Source: Arthrobacter sp. JZ12 (lineage in GTDB: Bacteria > Actinomycetota > Actinomycetes > Actinomycetales > Micrococcaceae). From it: a DNA stretch of 64,000 nt. A model generated the notes under the pieces. The model made no database searches, was not told the origin of the DNA, and was given only the letters and a program-made list of their open reading frames with translations. Shown here in pieces: positions 35,256-42,330 of this stretch. The stretch is taken from assembly GCF_035189165.1 (NCBI RefSeq), contig NZ_CP045246.1:2356001-2420000 (forward strand), written 5' to 3'. The number at the start of each line of letters is the position of its first letter. The stretch's first letter is position 1. A program made the position numbers and the translations under genes.

Positions 35256-36906
35256 GTCGGGGGCGCATCCGCAGGCAGGACCACCGACGTCCGAGGCCAC
35301 CGATGGCGTGCGGAATACGGAACGAATTGTTCCTGACCCATTGCCCGCTTCTGCACCGACCGTCCTGGTCAAGATTCCACAGCCCCCTGCGGATGAGCAA
35401 CTGGACGAAGATGGCTCGGTGCCTCAACGGCGCCCACTCAGGAGCCGGATCAAGCAGTTACTGAAGGGACCCTCGACAATCCGCGGCCGCGTCCTGTCAG
35501 CCATGCTGCTGCTGAGCGCCCTCGGACTCCTCCTGGCCGGATCGACGGCGTACGCGATTCAGCGGAACGACCTGAATCGGGCAATGGACGACTCCCTCAC
35601 CCGCAGCTTCCAGGAATTCGAAACCCTGCTCGAAACCGGCATCGACCCGGACACACTCCAACCTTTCGATCGGGCTGACCAGCTCGTCTACGTCGTGATG
35701 AATCGCACCCTCACCCAACCCAATGAAGGCATGATGGCCATGCGTGAAGGAGAAATCATCTTCTTTGCCAACCAGGAGGTCGAGGTCCGCCTCGAGGACG
35801 ATCCTCAACTGGTTGAGTACGTCGACCTCACGGCATCGCGGGACGAAGTCACGATCCAGTCGGTCACCACCGGATTCACCGAGTACCGGGTTCTTGTGGC
35901 TCCAGTCCAGTTGGCCCTGGACGAACGGCCCACGTACTTCATCCTTGGATTCGACGCCGATGCTGAGCACAGCAAGCTGAATGGAACTTTCGCTACCTTC
36001 GCGCTGATCAGCTTCGCCACCCTGGTGCTCATCGGCGTCGTCGGTTTCCTGCTGACCGGAAAGCTGCTTGCTCCCATTCATAGGCTGCGCACCACAACCC
36101 AGCGCATCACCGATACCGACCTGTCCCAGCGCATCGAGGTCAGCGGCGACGACGACTTGTCCGAGCTCACCCGTACCGTCAACGCCATGCTTGACCGCCT
36201 CGAAGGCTCCTTCAACTCACAGCGGCGATTGCTCGACGACGTCGGACATGAACTGCGAACCCCGATCACCATCGTGCAGGGCCACCTGGAGCTGCAGGAC
36301 TCGGAGGATCCGGGCGATGTGCGGGCAGTTCGCGACATAGCGCTCGACGAGCTTGACCGAATGCGGATGCTCGTCGACGACCTCGTGACGCTTGCCGGTA
36401 TCGCAGGCCCCGGCTTCGTCCGCCCCGAGCCCGTCAATCTTGGCCGACTTACCGACGACGTCATGGACAAGGCACGCACCCTCGGCAACCGTCGGTGGAC
36501 TGTCGATGCCCGCGCCGAGGCTATTGCCATGCTCGATCCCCGGCGCGTCACGCAGGCCTGGCTCCAGTTGGCTGCCAACTCCGTGAAGTTCACCGAGGAG
36601 GGCACGACCATCGCGATAGGATCGCGGAAAGACGACGACGGCGTACGGCTGTGGGTACGGGACGAGGGCAGGGGTATTGCTCGTGAGGATCAGAAACGGA
36701 TCTTCGAGCGGTTCGAGCGGGGCCCCAGCAGCAAGCGGACGGAGGGGGCGGGCCTCGGGCTGACAATCGTCAGCGCAATCACCGAGGCCCACGGCGGGCA
36801 GATGGAACTTCGGTCCGCGCTTCATCAGGGGGCCACCTTCACAATGGCGATACCGCTGCTGCCTACGCGTTCCTCCTCCACGCCGGAAACGAGAGGGCGG
36901 CAGTGA
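35248..36906 (+). CDS. Sensor histidine kinase
   Basis: A 552-residue kinase with an unusually long cytoplasmic N-terminus (about 80 residues, Pro-rich). TM1 is at about 84-104, followed by an outer sensor domain of about 145 residues, TM2 at about 248-270, a HAMP domain, a DHp domain with His334 in DVGHELRTP, and a catalytic domain with N box NSVKF, G1 DEGRGIA and G2 GAGLGLTIV. Its ATG lies inside the preceding acidic-tail gene's end (8-base overlap). Its stop overlaps the response regulator GTG by 4 bases. The signal is unknown. Confidence 0.9.
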   Translation: MTRSGAHPQAGPPTSEATDGVRNTERIVPDPLPASAPTVLVKIPQPPADEQLDEDGSVPQRRPLRSRIKQLLKGPSTIRGRVLSAMLLLSALGLLLAGSTAYAIQRNDLNRAMDDSLTRSFQEFETLLETGIDPDTLQPFDRADQLVYVVMNRTLTQPNEGMMAMREGEIIFFANQEVEVRLEDDPQLVEYVDLTASRDEVTIQSVTTGFTEYRVLVAPVQLALDERPTYFILGFDADAEHSKLNGTFATFALISFATLVLIGVVGFLLTGKLLAPIHRLRTTTQRITDTDLSQRIEVSGDDDLSELTRTVNAMLDRLEGSFNSQRRLLDDVGHELRTPITIVQGHLELQDSEDPGDVRAVRDIALDELDRMRMLVDDLVTLAGIAGPGFVRPEPVNLGRLTDDVMDKARTLGNRRWTVDARAEAIAMLDPRRVTQAWLQLAANSVKFTEEGTTIAIGSRKDDDGVRLWVRDEGRGIAREDQKRIFERFERGPSSKRTEGAGLGLTIVSAITEAHGGQMELRSALHQGATFTMAIPLLPTRSSSTPETRGRQ

Positions 36907-37571
36907 GCCAGATTCTGATCATTGAGGACGAGGAGCGCATCAGCTCGTTCGTGGCAAAAGGGCTCCGATCGGCCGGGTATGTGCCAACCGTCGTCGACAA
37001 TGGCAGGGATGGTTACAACCTGGCGCAGACGGGTGACTTCGAACTTGCCGTGCTGGACCTCGGCCTGCCCGACCAGGACGGTTTCACGGTGCTCCGAAGG
37101 CTTCGGGAATCGAAGAACTCCATCCCGGTAATCATCCTTTCCGCCCGCAGCTCGGTGGATGACACTGTGGCCGGCCTGGAGGGCGGTGCGGACGACTACA
37201 TGTCGAAGCCGTTCCGTTTCGAGGAGCTGCTGGCCCGGGTACGGCTGCGTCTTCGGCAGGAGTCTCCGTCGGCGGATAACTCGGTCCTCTCCCACAACGA
37301 TCTGCAGCTCGATCTGAGATCCCGCAGGGCGATCGTTAATGGCAAGGAGGTGGACCTGTCTGCGCGGGAATTCGCCCTCGCAGAAGCCTTCCTCCGCAAC
37401 CCCGGACAGGTGCTGAGCCGCGAGCAGCTCCTGTCCCGCGTCTGGGGCTATGACTTCGACCCGGGGTCCAACGTTGTGGACGTCTACGTCAGGTATCTCC
37501 GGAACAAGCTGGGAGCCGAGCGCTTCGCGACCGTGCGCGGCATGGGTTATCGCCTGGTTGCTGAAGATTGA
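36903..37571 (+). CDS. OmpR-family response regulator
   Basis: A 222-residue protein with receiver domain, phospho-acceptor Asp52 in VLDLGLPDQDG, acidic pair ED at the start and Lys in YMSKPF. The C-terminal winged-helix DNA-binding domain (LSREQLLSRVWGYDFDPGSNVVDVYV) ends GMGYRLVAED. GTG 36903 overlaps the kinase stop, so the two form a coupled two-component pair. The targets are unknown; the operon's own first gene and the nearby ArsR region are candidates. Confidence 0.93.
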   Translation: MSQILIIEDEERISSFVAKGLRSAGYVPTVVDNGRDGYNLAQTGDFELAVLDLGLPDQDGFTVLRRLRESKNSIPVIILSARSSVDDTVAGLEGGADDYMSKPFRFEELLARVRLRLRQESPSADNSVLSHNDLQLDLRSRRAIVNGKEVDLSAREFALAEAFLRNPGQVLSREQLLSRVWGYDFDPGSNVVDVYVRYLRNKLGAERFATVRGMGYRLVAED

Positions 37572-37673
37572 GTGCCACTGGCGCGAGAACGCGCCCGAAG
37601 CGTCTCCGACGCTACTCGAATGACGCTACTCGACTGCCCTCCGAACCTGCTCCGAACCTGCGCTGAACGTGGA

Positions 37674-37711
37674 CGGACCCGGATGCGGTTGGGGGGACGC
37701 ATCCGGGTCCG
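37674..37711 (+). terminator. Terminator of the two-component operon
   Basis: Perfect 14-bp stem, arms 37674-37687 (CGGACCCGGATGCG) and 37698-37711, 10-base loop. It begins 103 bases after the response-regulator stop. No gene is credible in 37572-37863; this stretch also holds short direct repeats (GACGCTACTCGA, CCGAACCTGC). Confidence 0.7.
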
Positions 37712-37819
37712 TGGGACGTGGCCGTCGATGACACGACTTTCTCGGACGACCACGGGCTGGGGAGGAACTCTGTACACCAGCATGCCGACGCAAGGTGAGA
37801 AAACGAGGAACTGAAAATG

Positions 37820-37849
37820 AGAAAGCTCTCACGTTCGTGAGAGCTTTCT
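37820..37849. terminator. Terminator downstream of the 302-residue membrane protein gene
   Basis: AGAAAGCTCTCACG and its complement meet around a 2-base centre (arms 37820-37833 and 37836-37849), 14 bases past the minus-strand stop. Flanking T-rich and A-rich runs allow it to work in both directions. Confidence 0.7.
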
Positions 37850-37863
37850 GCACTTCTTCGATG

Positions 37864-38772
37864 TCAGGCGCGGCGGCGTTGAAGGACTTCGTCCAGGTTC
37901 AACCGGGGTGCCGAAGAAGCTTCGACCTTGGGCGCTACAGCGCTGTTCTTCAGCGGCGTCTTGGCCTGGGGCTTCGGCGCTTCGGGCAGGTCCAGCGGCG
38001 CTGGTTCCTGACGCTCAGCCTTGGGAGCCTCGACGTACGTTGGCTTCGGCACCTCTACCGGCTGCCACGGAGTACCAGTTCCGATTGATTTGTCCCCTGC
38101 TTCAGCTGCCACGGCAAGCGCCGCGGCGCGCAGTTCCGCGGCCGTGAAGGCGGGAGGCGCGGGATCGACGGGAACGGCGTCGTCATCGGCAGCTTTTCCT
38201 TCGCCGGCAGCTTCCTCGGCGTTGAAGAGCGCGGTGGGTCGCTGTGGCTTCGAAACTTCCGGTTGCGCCGGGGCGCTGCTGCTTGAGGCGGCTGTCCTTT
38301 CGGGGACAGACACACGACGACGACCGCGAACTGCGAGGAAACGCAGCACAGCCACGCACGCGATGGCAGCCAGGAGCGCTAGAACGGGAACCACTGACGG
38401 GACCAGACCGACTACCGCGAGCACCGAGGTCACGAGCGCGGCGAGCATTGCCACAGCACCGGCTGCGGCGATGCCCAGCCTGCCCCATCGGATCCTGAAT
38501 GCCTGCCCGGACGGCCCGCCGGTCGTCGCGCTCGACTGCTTGGTATGCACTGCTGATGCGCCTGCAACTGTGGTCGGGGACTCGGTGGTGGACATGTTCA
38601 TGACGCTCCTCTGGAACCCGGAGTCCCCGGTTGCGGTGCTTGAAAGTGCTAGGTGGCCTATGCCGGAGGCTTGAATCGGCTGGCGTAGGCGCAGCAGGTA
38701 GGGAGCGACCCAAATCAGCCAGAGCCCGACGACTGCCGCCAGTACCACCGAGCTGTTCAATGAGAAGTCCAC
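37864..38772 (-). CDS. Membrane protein with Pro/Ala-rich cytoplasmic tail, 302 residues
   Basis: One helix at residues 9-27, a polar stretch, two helices near 98-122 and 126-147, then a 150-residue hydrophilic tail rich in Pro, Ala and Lys (PAPPAFTAAELRAAALAVAAE; KPTYVEAPKAERQEPAPLDL). The end LNLDEVLQRRRA is distinctive and recurs in relatives of this gene, which often lies near galU in actinobacteria. Function is unknown. GTG 38772 follows TAACGT by 7 bases (leaderless). Confidence 0.7.
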   Translation of the reverse strand: MDFSLNSSVVLAAVVGLWLIWVAPYLLRLRQPIQASGIGHLALSSTATGDSGFQRSVMNMSTTESPTTVAGASAVHTKQSSATTGGPSGQAFRIRWGRLGIAAAGAVAMLAALVTSVLAVVGLVPSVVPVLALLAAIACVAVLRFLAVRGRRRVSVPERTAASSSSAPAQPEVSKPQRPTALFNAEEAAGEGKAADDDAVPVDPAPPAFTAAELRAAALAVAAEAGDKSIGTGTPWQPVEVPKPTYVEAPKAERQEPAPLDLPEAPKPQAKTPLKNSAVAPKVEASSAPRLNLDEVLQRRRA

Positions 38773-38779
38773 TCACAAA

Positions 38780-38785
38780 ACGTTA
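38780..38785 (-). promoter_or_regulatory. -10 hexamer TAACGT, leaderless start at 38772
   Basis: TAACGT on the minus strand, 7 bases before GTG 38772; no Shine-Dalgarno. Confidence 0.45.
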
Positions 38786-38848
38786 TGAGCAGATTCCTCA
38801 CGGGGAGCTCATTCCCCGCGGTGTGTCGAAGGCTATGTCGCGGCGTTC

Positions 38849-39472
38849 CTACATTCGGGGCTGCGCATCCTGCCAACGGTTTAGCAGGCCGCCCGGAACT
38901 TCGTCCGCCGTCAGCGCGAAAGACCGGTGGTCAGCCCAGGATCCGGCGATGTGCAGGTAGTCCTTGCGCACGCCTTCATCACGGAAGCCGAGTTTTTCTA
39001 CCACCCGAAGGCTGGCGGAGTTCTCCGGTCTTATGTTGATCTCCATGCGATGCAGGCCGAGCTCCCAAAAGCAGTAATCCGTCACCAGCGCAACCGCTGT
39101 TGGCGCTACTCCCCTACCTGCATGCTCCCGGTCGACCCAGTAGCCGAGGGTAGCGGTCAGCGCAGAACCCCAGACAATGCCGGACACAGTGAGCTGCCCA
39201 ACGATGGCAGGCCGGGAACTCGCCTGCGACCGCATTGTGATCAGGAAGGGCAGGGCACTGGCGGTGCGGACCTGGGAATTCAAGGCCCGCACCATCTCGT
39301 GATAGCTCGGCAGGTAGCCGCCGGGGGCTGGATTGGATGCCTCCCACGGTGCCAGCCACTCGATGTTGCGGTGCCGCACCTGCATCCACTCCCGCTTGTC
39401 CCGGTGACGAATCGGGCGAAGGACGATGTCCCCTGTTTCCAGCGTCACCGGCCAGGCGAAGCGGCCCCACAT
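38849..39472 (-). CDS. GNAT acetyltransferase (RimJ/RimL type)
   Basis: A 207-residue N-acetyltransferase. The start WPVTLETGDIVLRPIRHRDKREW is typical of RimJ-like proteins; the acetyl-CoA loop is GYWVDREHAGRGVAPTAVALVTDY and the C-terminal motif is NIRPENSASLRVVEKLGFRDEG. It may modify a ribosomal protein N-terminus, but this is family inference. ATG 39472 lies 9 bases after the galU stop, with a TAGTCT box across that stop, so it can be made from its own leaderless message as well as from galU readthrough. Confidence 0.88.
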   Translation of the reverse strand: MWGRFAWPVTLETGDIVLRPIRHRDKREWMQVRHRNIEWLAPWEASNPAPGGYLPSYHEMVRALNSQVRTASALPFLITMRSQASSRPAIVGQLTVSGIVWGSALTATLGYWVDREHAGRGVAPTAVALVTDYCFWELGLHRMEINIRPENSASLRVVEKLGFRDEGVRKDYLHIAGSWADHRSFALTADEVPGGLLNRWQDAQPRM

Positions 39473-39478
39473 CGGCGG

Positions 39479-39484
39479 AGACTA
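39479..39484 (-). promoter_or_regulatory. -10 hexamer TAGTCT overlapping the galU stop codon
   Basis: TAGTCT on the minus strand: its TAG is the galU stop codon. It ends 6 bases before ATG 39472 of the acetyltransferase gene. Confidence 0.4.
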
Positions 39485-40384
39485 GTCAGAGAGGGAGCTG
39501 GTGAAATCCCGCAGCCACTCGCGCAGTTCGGGGCCGAGGTCCTCGCGCTCGGAAGACAGCGTCACGACTGCCTTGAGGTAGGACAGTTTGTCACCCGTGT
39601 CATAGCGGCGGCCGCGGAAGACCACACCGTAGACGCCCGAACCTTCGCCGTCTGCTGCGGCGAGCGTCTGCAGGGCGTCGGTGAGCTGGATCTCGCCGCC
39701 ACGCCCCGGTCCCGTCTTCTCAAGGACTTCGAAGACGCGGGGGTGCAGGACGTAGCGTCCGATGACTGCCAGGTTGGAAGGTGCCTCGTCAACTGCCGGC
39801 TTCTCGACCAGCTTGTTGACCCGAACGTACCCTTCTCCGTTGAGGGATGAGATATCGGCGCAGCCGTAGGCGCTGATCTGCTCAGGATCCACTTCGATGA
39901 GGGCGATGACCGAACCACCGGTCTGTGCCTGAACCTCAATCATGGTTTCAAGGAGTTCGTCACGTTCGTCGATCAGGTCATCGCCGAGAAGGACCGCGAA
40001 CGGCTCCTCACCCACATGCAGTTTGGCGCGCAGGACTGCATGGCCCAGACCCTTGGGATCACCCTGCCGCAGGTAGTGGATATCTCCCAGTTCTGAGGTT
40101 CGGCGTACTGAGGCGAGCTTGTCGTGGTCACCCTTGGCTTCCAGTGTCTGTTCGATGAACGGCACCCGGTCAAAGTGATCCTCGAGTGAGCGCTTGTTGC
40201 GACCGGTGATCATCAGGATGTCATTGATCCCGGCGTCAACTGCTTCCTCGACGACATACTGGATTGCCGGCCGGTCCACGACCGGAAGCATTTCCTTGGG
40301 CATAGCCTTGGTGGCCGGCAAGAACCTGGTACCCAGACCAGCTGCGGGGATAACGGCCTTATTTACACGTGGTCGCTCAGTCAT
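39482..40384 (-). CDS. galU: UTP-glucose-1-phosphate uridylyltransferase
   Basis: A 300-residue nucleotidyltransferase making UDP-glucose. The N-terminal PAAGLGTRFLPATKAMPKEM is the nucleotide-binding signature; VDRPAIQYVVEEA and FAVLLGDDLIDE follow. It supplies GalE and cell envelope glycans. ATG 40384 lies 6 bases after TAGTGT (leaderless). It is divergent from the cyclo-ligase gene, a conserved actinobacterial arrangement, and is followed by the acetyltransferase and 302-residue membrane protein genes. Confidence 0.95.
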   Translation of the reverse strand: MTERPRVNKAVIPAAGLGTRFLPATKAMPKEMLPVVDRPAIQYVVEEAVDAGINDILMITGRNKRSLEDHFDRVPFIEQTLEAKGDHDKLASVRRTSELGDIHYLRQGDPKGLGHAVLRAKLHVGEEPFAVLLGDDLIDERDELLETMIEVQAQTGGSVIALIEVDPEQISAYGCADISSLNGEGYVRVNKLVEKPAVDEAPSNLAVIGRYVLHPRVFEVLEKTGPGRGGEIQLTDALQTLAAADGEGSGVYGVVFRGRRYDTGDKLSYLKAVVTLSSEREDLGPELREWLRDFTSSLSD

Positions 40385-40390
40385 GCCACA

Positions 40391-40396
40391 ACACTA
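40391..40396 (-). promoter_or_regulatory. -10 hexamer TAGTGT of galU (leaderless)
   Basis: TAGTGT on the minus strand, 6 bases before ATG 40384. Confidence 0.5.
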
Positions 40397-40444
40397 CAGA
40401 AAATCCCCGCCGTTACGCGCGGCGTCCGACACTGCGGCAACCTG

Positions 40445-40450
40445 TACAGT
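40445..40450 (+). promoter_or_regulatory. -10 hexamer TACAGT of the cyclo-ligase gene (leaderless)
   Basis: TACAGT, 7 bases before ATG 40458. Divergent from the galU promoter within 73 bases. Confidence 0.5.
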
Positions 40451-40457
40451 GCCAGAC

Positions 40458-41087
40458 ATGGACGTACGCGCCGGGTCTGCCACCAAGGAAGAATTGCGCC
40501 GTTCGCTGCGTCTCCGCCGCGAAGGACGTTCCGGCTCCGAGCAGGAGGCAGCGGGAACAGCCCTGGCGGAGCACGTGCTCCGGTGGCTCGCCGGAACGGC
40601 GTCCACACCTCAGGGCCGCTCCGGGCCCCCGGTAGTCGCCGCCTATCTGTCGGCGCCCACGGAGCCAAGCACAGCGGCACTGCTGCCGGCCCTCCGCGAG
40701 GCAGGGTACGACGTCGTCGTGCCGGTTTGTGAGCCCCAGTACCAGTTGAGTTGGGCGCGCTGGGAACCGCGTATACCGCTGGCAAAAAGCCCGCGGGCTC
40801 CGCTGTGGGAACCGGTTGGCGAACGGTTCCACTTCACGGCGCTGTTGCCCATCAGTCTGGTGTTGGTTCCGGGACTTGCCATCGACGTACACGGCAACCG
40901 GTTGGGCCAGGGCGGCGGATACTACGACCGGTTCCTGGCGCAACTCGGTGTCGAAGCACCCGAAACGCCGGTGCTCGGCTACCTGTTCGACGAGGAAGTC
41001 CTGCCCGAATCGAGCTTCGAGAGCACCGTCCTGGACATACCGCTTGGTGGTGCCTTCACACCCTCGGGCCTGCGGGTCACCCTGTAG
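40458..41087 (+). CDS. 5-formyltetrahydrofolate cyclo-ligase
   Basis: A 209-residue enzyme converting 5-formyl-THF to 5,10-methenyl-THF with ATP. An N-terminal basic helix KEELRRSLRLRREGR is followed by the family signature LVPGLAIDVHGNRLGQGGGYYDRFL near residues 140-160. ATG 40458 is supported by TACAGT 7 bases upstream. The frame runs further 5' but overlaps galU's start region. Next comes the CIRCE-controlled zinc-ribbon gene. Confidence 0.92.
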   Translation: MDVRAGSATKEELRRSLRLRREGRSGSEQEAAGTALAEHVLRWLAGTASTPQGRSGPPVVAAYLSAPTEPSTAALLPALREAGYDVVVPVCEPQYQLSWARWEPRIPLAKSPRAPLWEPVGERFHFTALLPISLVLVPGLAIDVHGNRLGQGGGYYDRFLAQLGVEAPETPVLGYLFDEEVLPESSFESTVLDIPLGGAFTPSGLRVTL

Positions 41088-41116
41088 GAACGTTCCGCTA
41101 CACGGGCAGGTCAGTG

Positions 41117-41148
41117 TAGAATTGGCACTCGGAAGGGTTGAGTGCCAG
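41117..41148 (+). promoter_or_regulatory. CIRCE-like HrcA operator and promoter of the zinc-ribbon gene
   Basis: TTGGCACTC (41122-41130), 9 bases, GAGTGCCAG (41140-41148) matches the CIRCE consensus TTAGCACTC-N9-GAGTGCTAA at 15 of 18 positions. A -10 box TAGAAT (41117-41122) abuts it, so the operator covers the expected transcription start. The half-site GAGTGCCAG is identical to one in the groES CIRCE. Confidence 0.65.
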
Positions 41149-41232
41149 CTAGGGTAAGCCGGGTCACCGGATGCACCTCCTCAGCGGCGCAGCGGCCCTC
41201 CGCCGAACAGCGTTCCTTCAGGAGGATTGTCC

Positions 41233-41544
41233 ATGCCTACATACGCTTACGCTTGCAGGGACTGCGGCCACGCTTTCGATGTCCAGCAGTCGTTCTCCGA
41301 TGACTCCCTGACCGTGTGCCCCGAGTGCGAGGGCCTGCTTCGCAAGAAGTTCAACAGCGTCGGCGTGGTCTTCAAGGGTTCGGGTTTCTACCGCACCGAT
41401 TCCAGGTCCGCCTCCTCGTCGGTTGAAACCGGAAGCTCCTCGAAGAGTTCGACATCATCGGGTTCCGACAGCAAAGCTTCGGCCGCCGCTTCAACTTCCG
41501 GATCCGGTTCGACCTCGAAGGCTGCAACGGCCGCTCCGGCCTGA
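41233..41544 (+). CDS. FmdB-family zinc-ribbon protein
   Basis: A 103-residue protein. The N-terminal MPTYAYACRDCGHAFDVQQS and CPECEGLLRKKFNSVGVVFKGSGFY form a CxxC...CxxC zinc ribbon of the FmdB/putative regulatory family. The last 45 residues are low-complexity Ser/Ala/Thr/Lys. AGGAGG 7 bases before ATG 41233 sets the start. The leader of about 100 bases and a CIRCE element suggest heat-shock control by HrcA. Followed by an intrinsic terminator. Confidence 0.88.
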   Translation: MPTYAYACRDCGHAFDVQQSFSDDSLTVCPECEGLLRKKFNSVGVVFKGSGFYRTDSRSASSSVETGSSSKSSTSSGSDSKASAAASTSGSGSTSKAATAAPA

Positions 41545-41552
41545 TCCTGCGC

Positions 41553-41588
41553 AAGGCACCGGTTGTCCTCGACAGCCGGTGCCTTTTT
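41553..41588 (+). terminator. Intrinsic terminator after the zinc-ribbon gene
   Basis: AAGGCACCGG (41553-41562) pairs with CCGGTGCCTT (41576-41585), and the right arm runs into a five-T tract (41584-41588). It begins 8 bases after the stop. Confidence 0.85.
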
Positions 41589-41642
41589 GTGCGGCTTTTC
41601 CACATTCTCCCTCGGTCAGCCGTGCACTTCCGTCCGAGTTCC

Positions 41643-41648
41643 TAGCGT
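41643..41648 (+). promoter_or_regulatory. -10 hexamer TAGCGT of the SAF-domain gene (leaderless)
   Basis: TAGCGT, 7 bases before ATG 41656; no Shine-Dalgarno. Confidence 0.45.
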
Positions 41649-41655
41649 TGGGCTC

Positions 41656-42330
41656 ATGAGCACTTCGGCAAAATTCGTTGGTGGATTCGGCTTCAGGCTG
41701 CGTGGGTTCCTCTTTCGCAAGAGACGGCTCCTGGCGGCCGCCTTCCTTTGCGCAGCTGCGGGAGTGGCTGTTGAAGCACTCCTGCCGAAAGACCCGGAGA
41801 CCGTACAGGTGGTGGCAGCCGGAGCGGACCTTCCGGTAGGAACCGTTCTCGGCGCGGACAATCTGACACTCGTCAGCCTTCCCCGCGCGGCTGTCCCTCA
41901 GCACTCCTTCGAGTCAGTGGAGCTCCTTGCGGGACAGCAGCTTGCCACCCCCGTCTACGCAGGGGATGTCCTTGCGCGGAACTTCCTCGTCGGCTCAGGC
42001 CTGCTCGCTGGCAGCCCACCGGGCACCGTTGCCGTCCCCCTACGCCCAGCTGATGCTTCGACCGTTCAACTGCTCTCGCCCGGGCAGCGGGTGGACGTGG
42101 TGCTCAGCACCGGAAACGGCTTCGAGGTATCTGCACAGAACACGGTGCTCGCGCGCGGCCTGCCCGTGCTATGGACCTCGGAAGAGTCAGGTTCAGGCCC
42201 CTTCCAGGCGCCCGGCGGCCAGGAGGAAGGCCTCGTAGTAGTTGCCGCAGGGCCCGATGAGGCAGCATCGCTTGCCGGCGCCTCGAGCACCGGTCATGTC
42301 CACCTGGTCCTCACCTCAGCGGAAGGCTAG
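41656..42330 (+). CDS. SAF-domain protein (CpaB/RcpC-like)
   Basis: A 224-residue protein. A basic N-terminus (RGFLFRKRRLL) is followed by one hydrophobic helix (about residues 22-38), then an outer SAF domain (VQVVAAGADLPVGTVLGADNLTLV) and a RcpC/CpaB-like C-terminal domain (VAVPLRPADASTVQLLSPGQRVDVVL). CpaB proteins help assemble Tad/Flp pili, but no tad genes are in the window, so its role is open. Convergent with the helicase gene, overlapping it by 4 bases at the stop codons. Confidence 0.8.
   Translation: MSTSAKFVGGFGFRLRGFLFRKRRLLAAAFLCAAAGVAVEALLPKDPETVQVVAAGADLPVGTVLGADNLTLVSLPRAAVPQHSFESVELLAGQQLATPVYAGDVLARNFLVGSGLLAGSPPGTVAVPLRPADASTVQLLSPGQRVDVVLSTGNGFEVSAQNTVLARGLPVLWTSEESGSGPFQAPGGQEEGLVVVAAGPDEAASLAGASSTGHVHLVLTSAEG

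Noticed and set aside
37572..37863. Short frames between the response regulator and the 302-residue protein gene
   Set aside because: Arg/Thr-rich products without start signals, crossing two clear terminators.
41643..42330. Tad/Flp pilus locus suggested by the CpaB-like SAF protein
   Set aside because: No tadA, tadB, flp or other pilus genes flank it.
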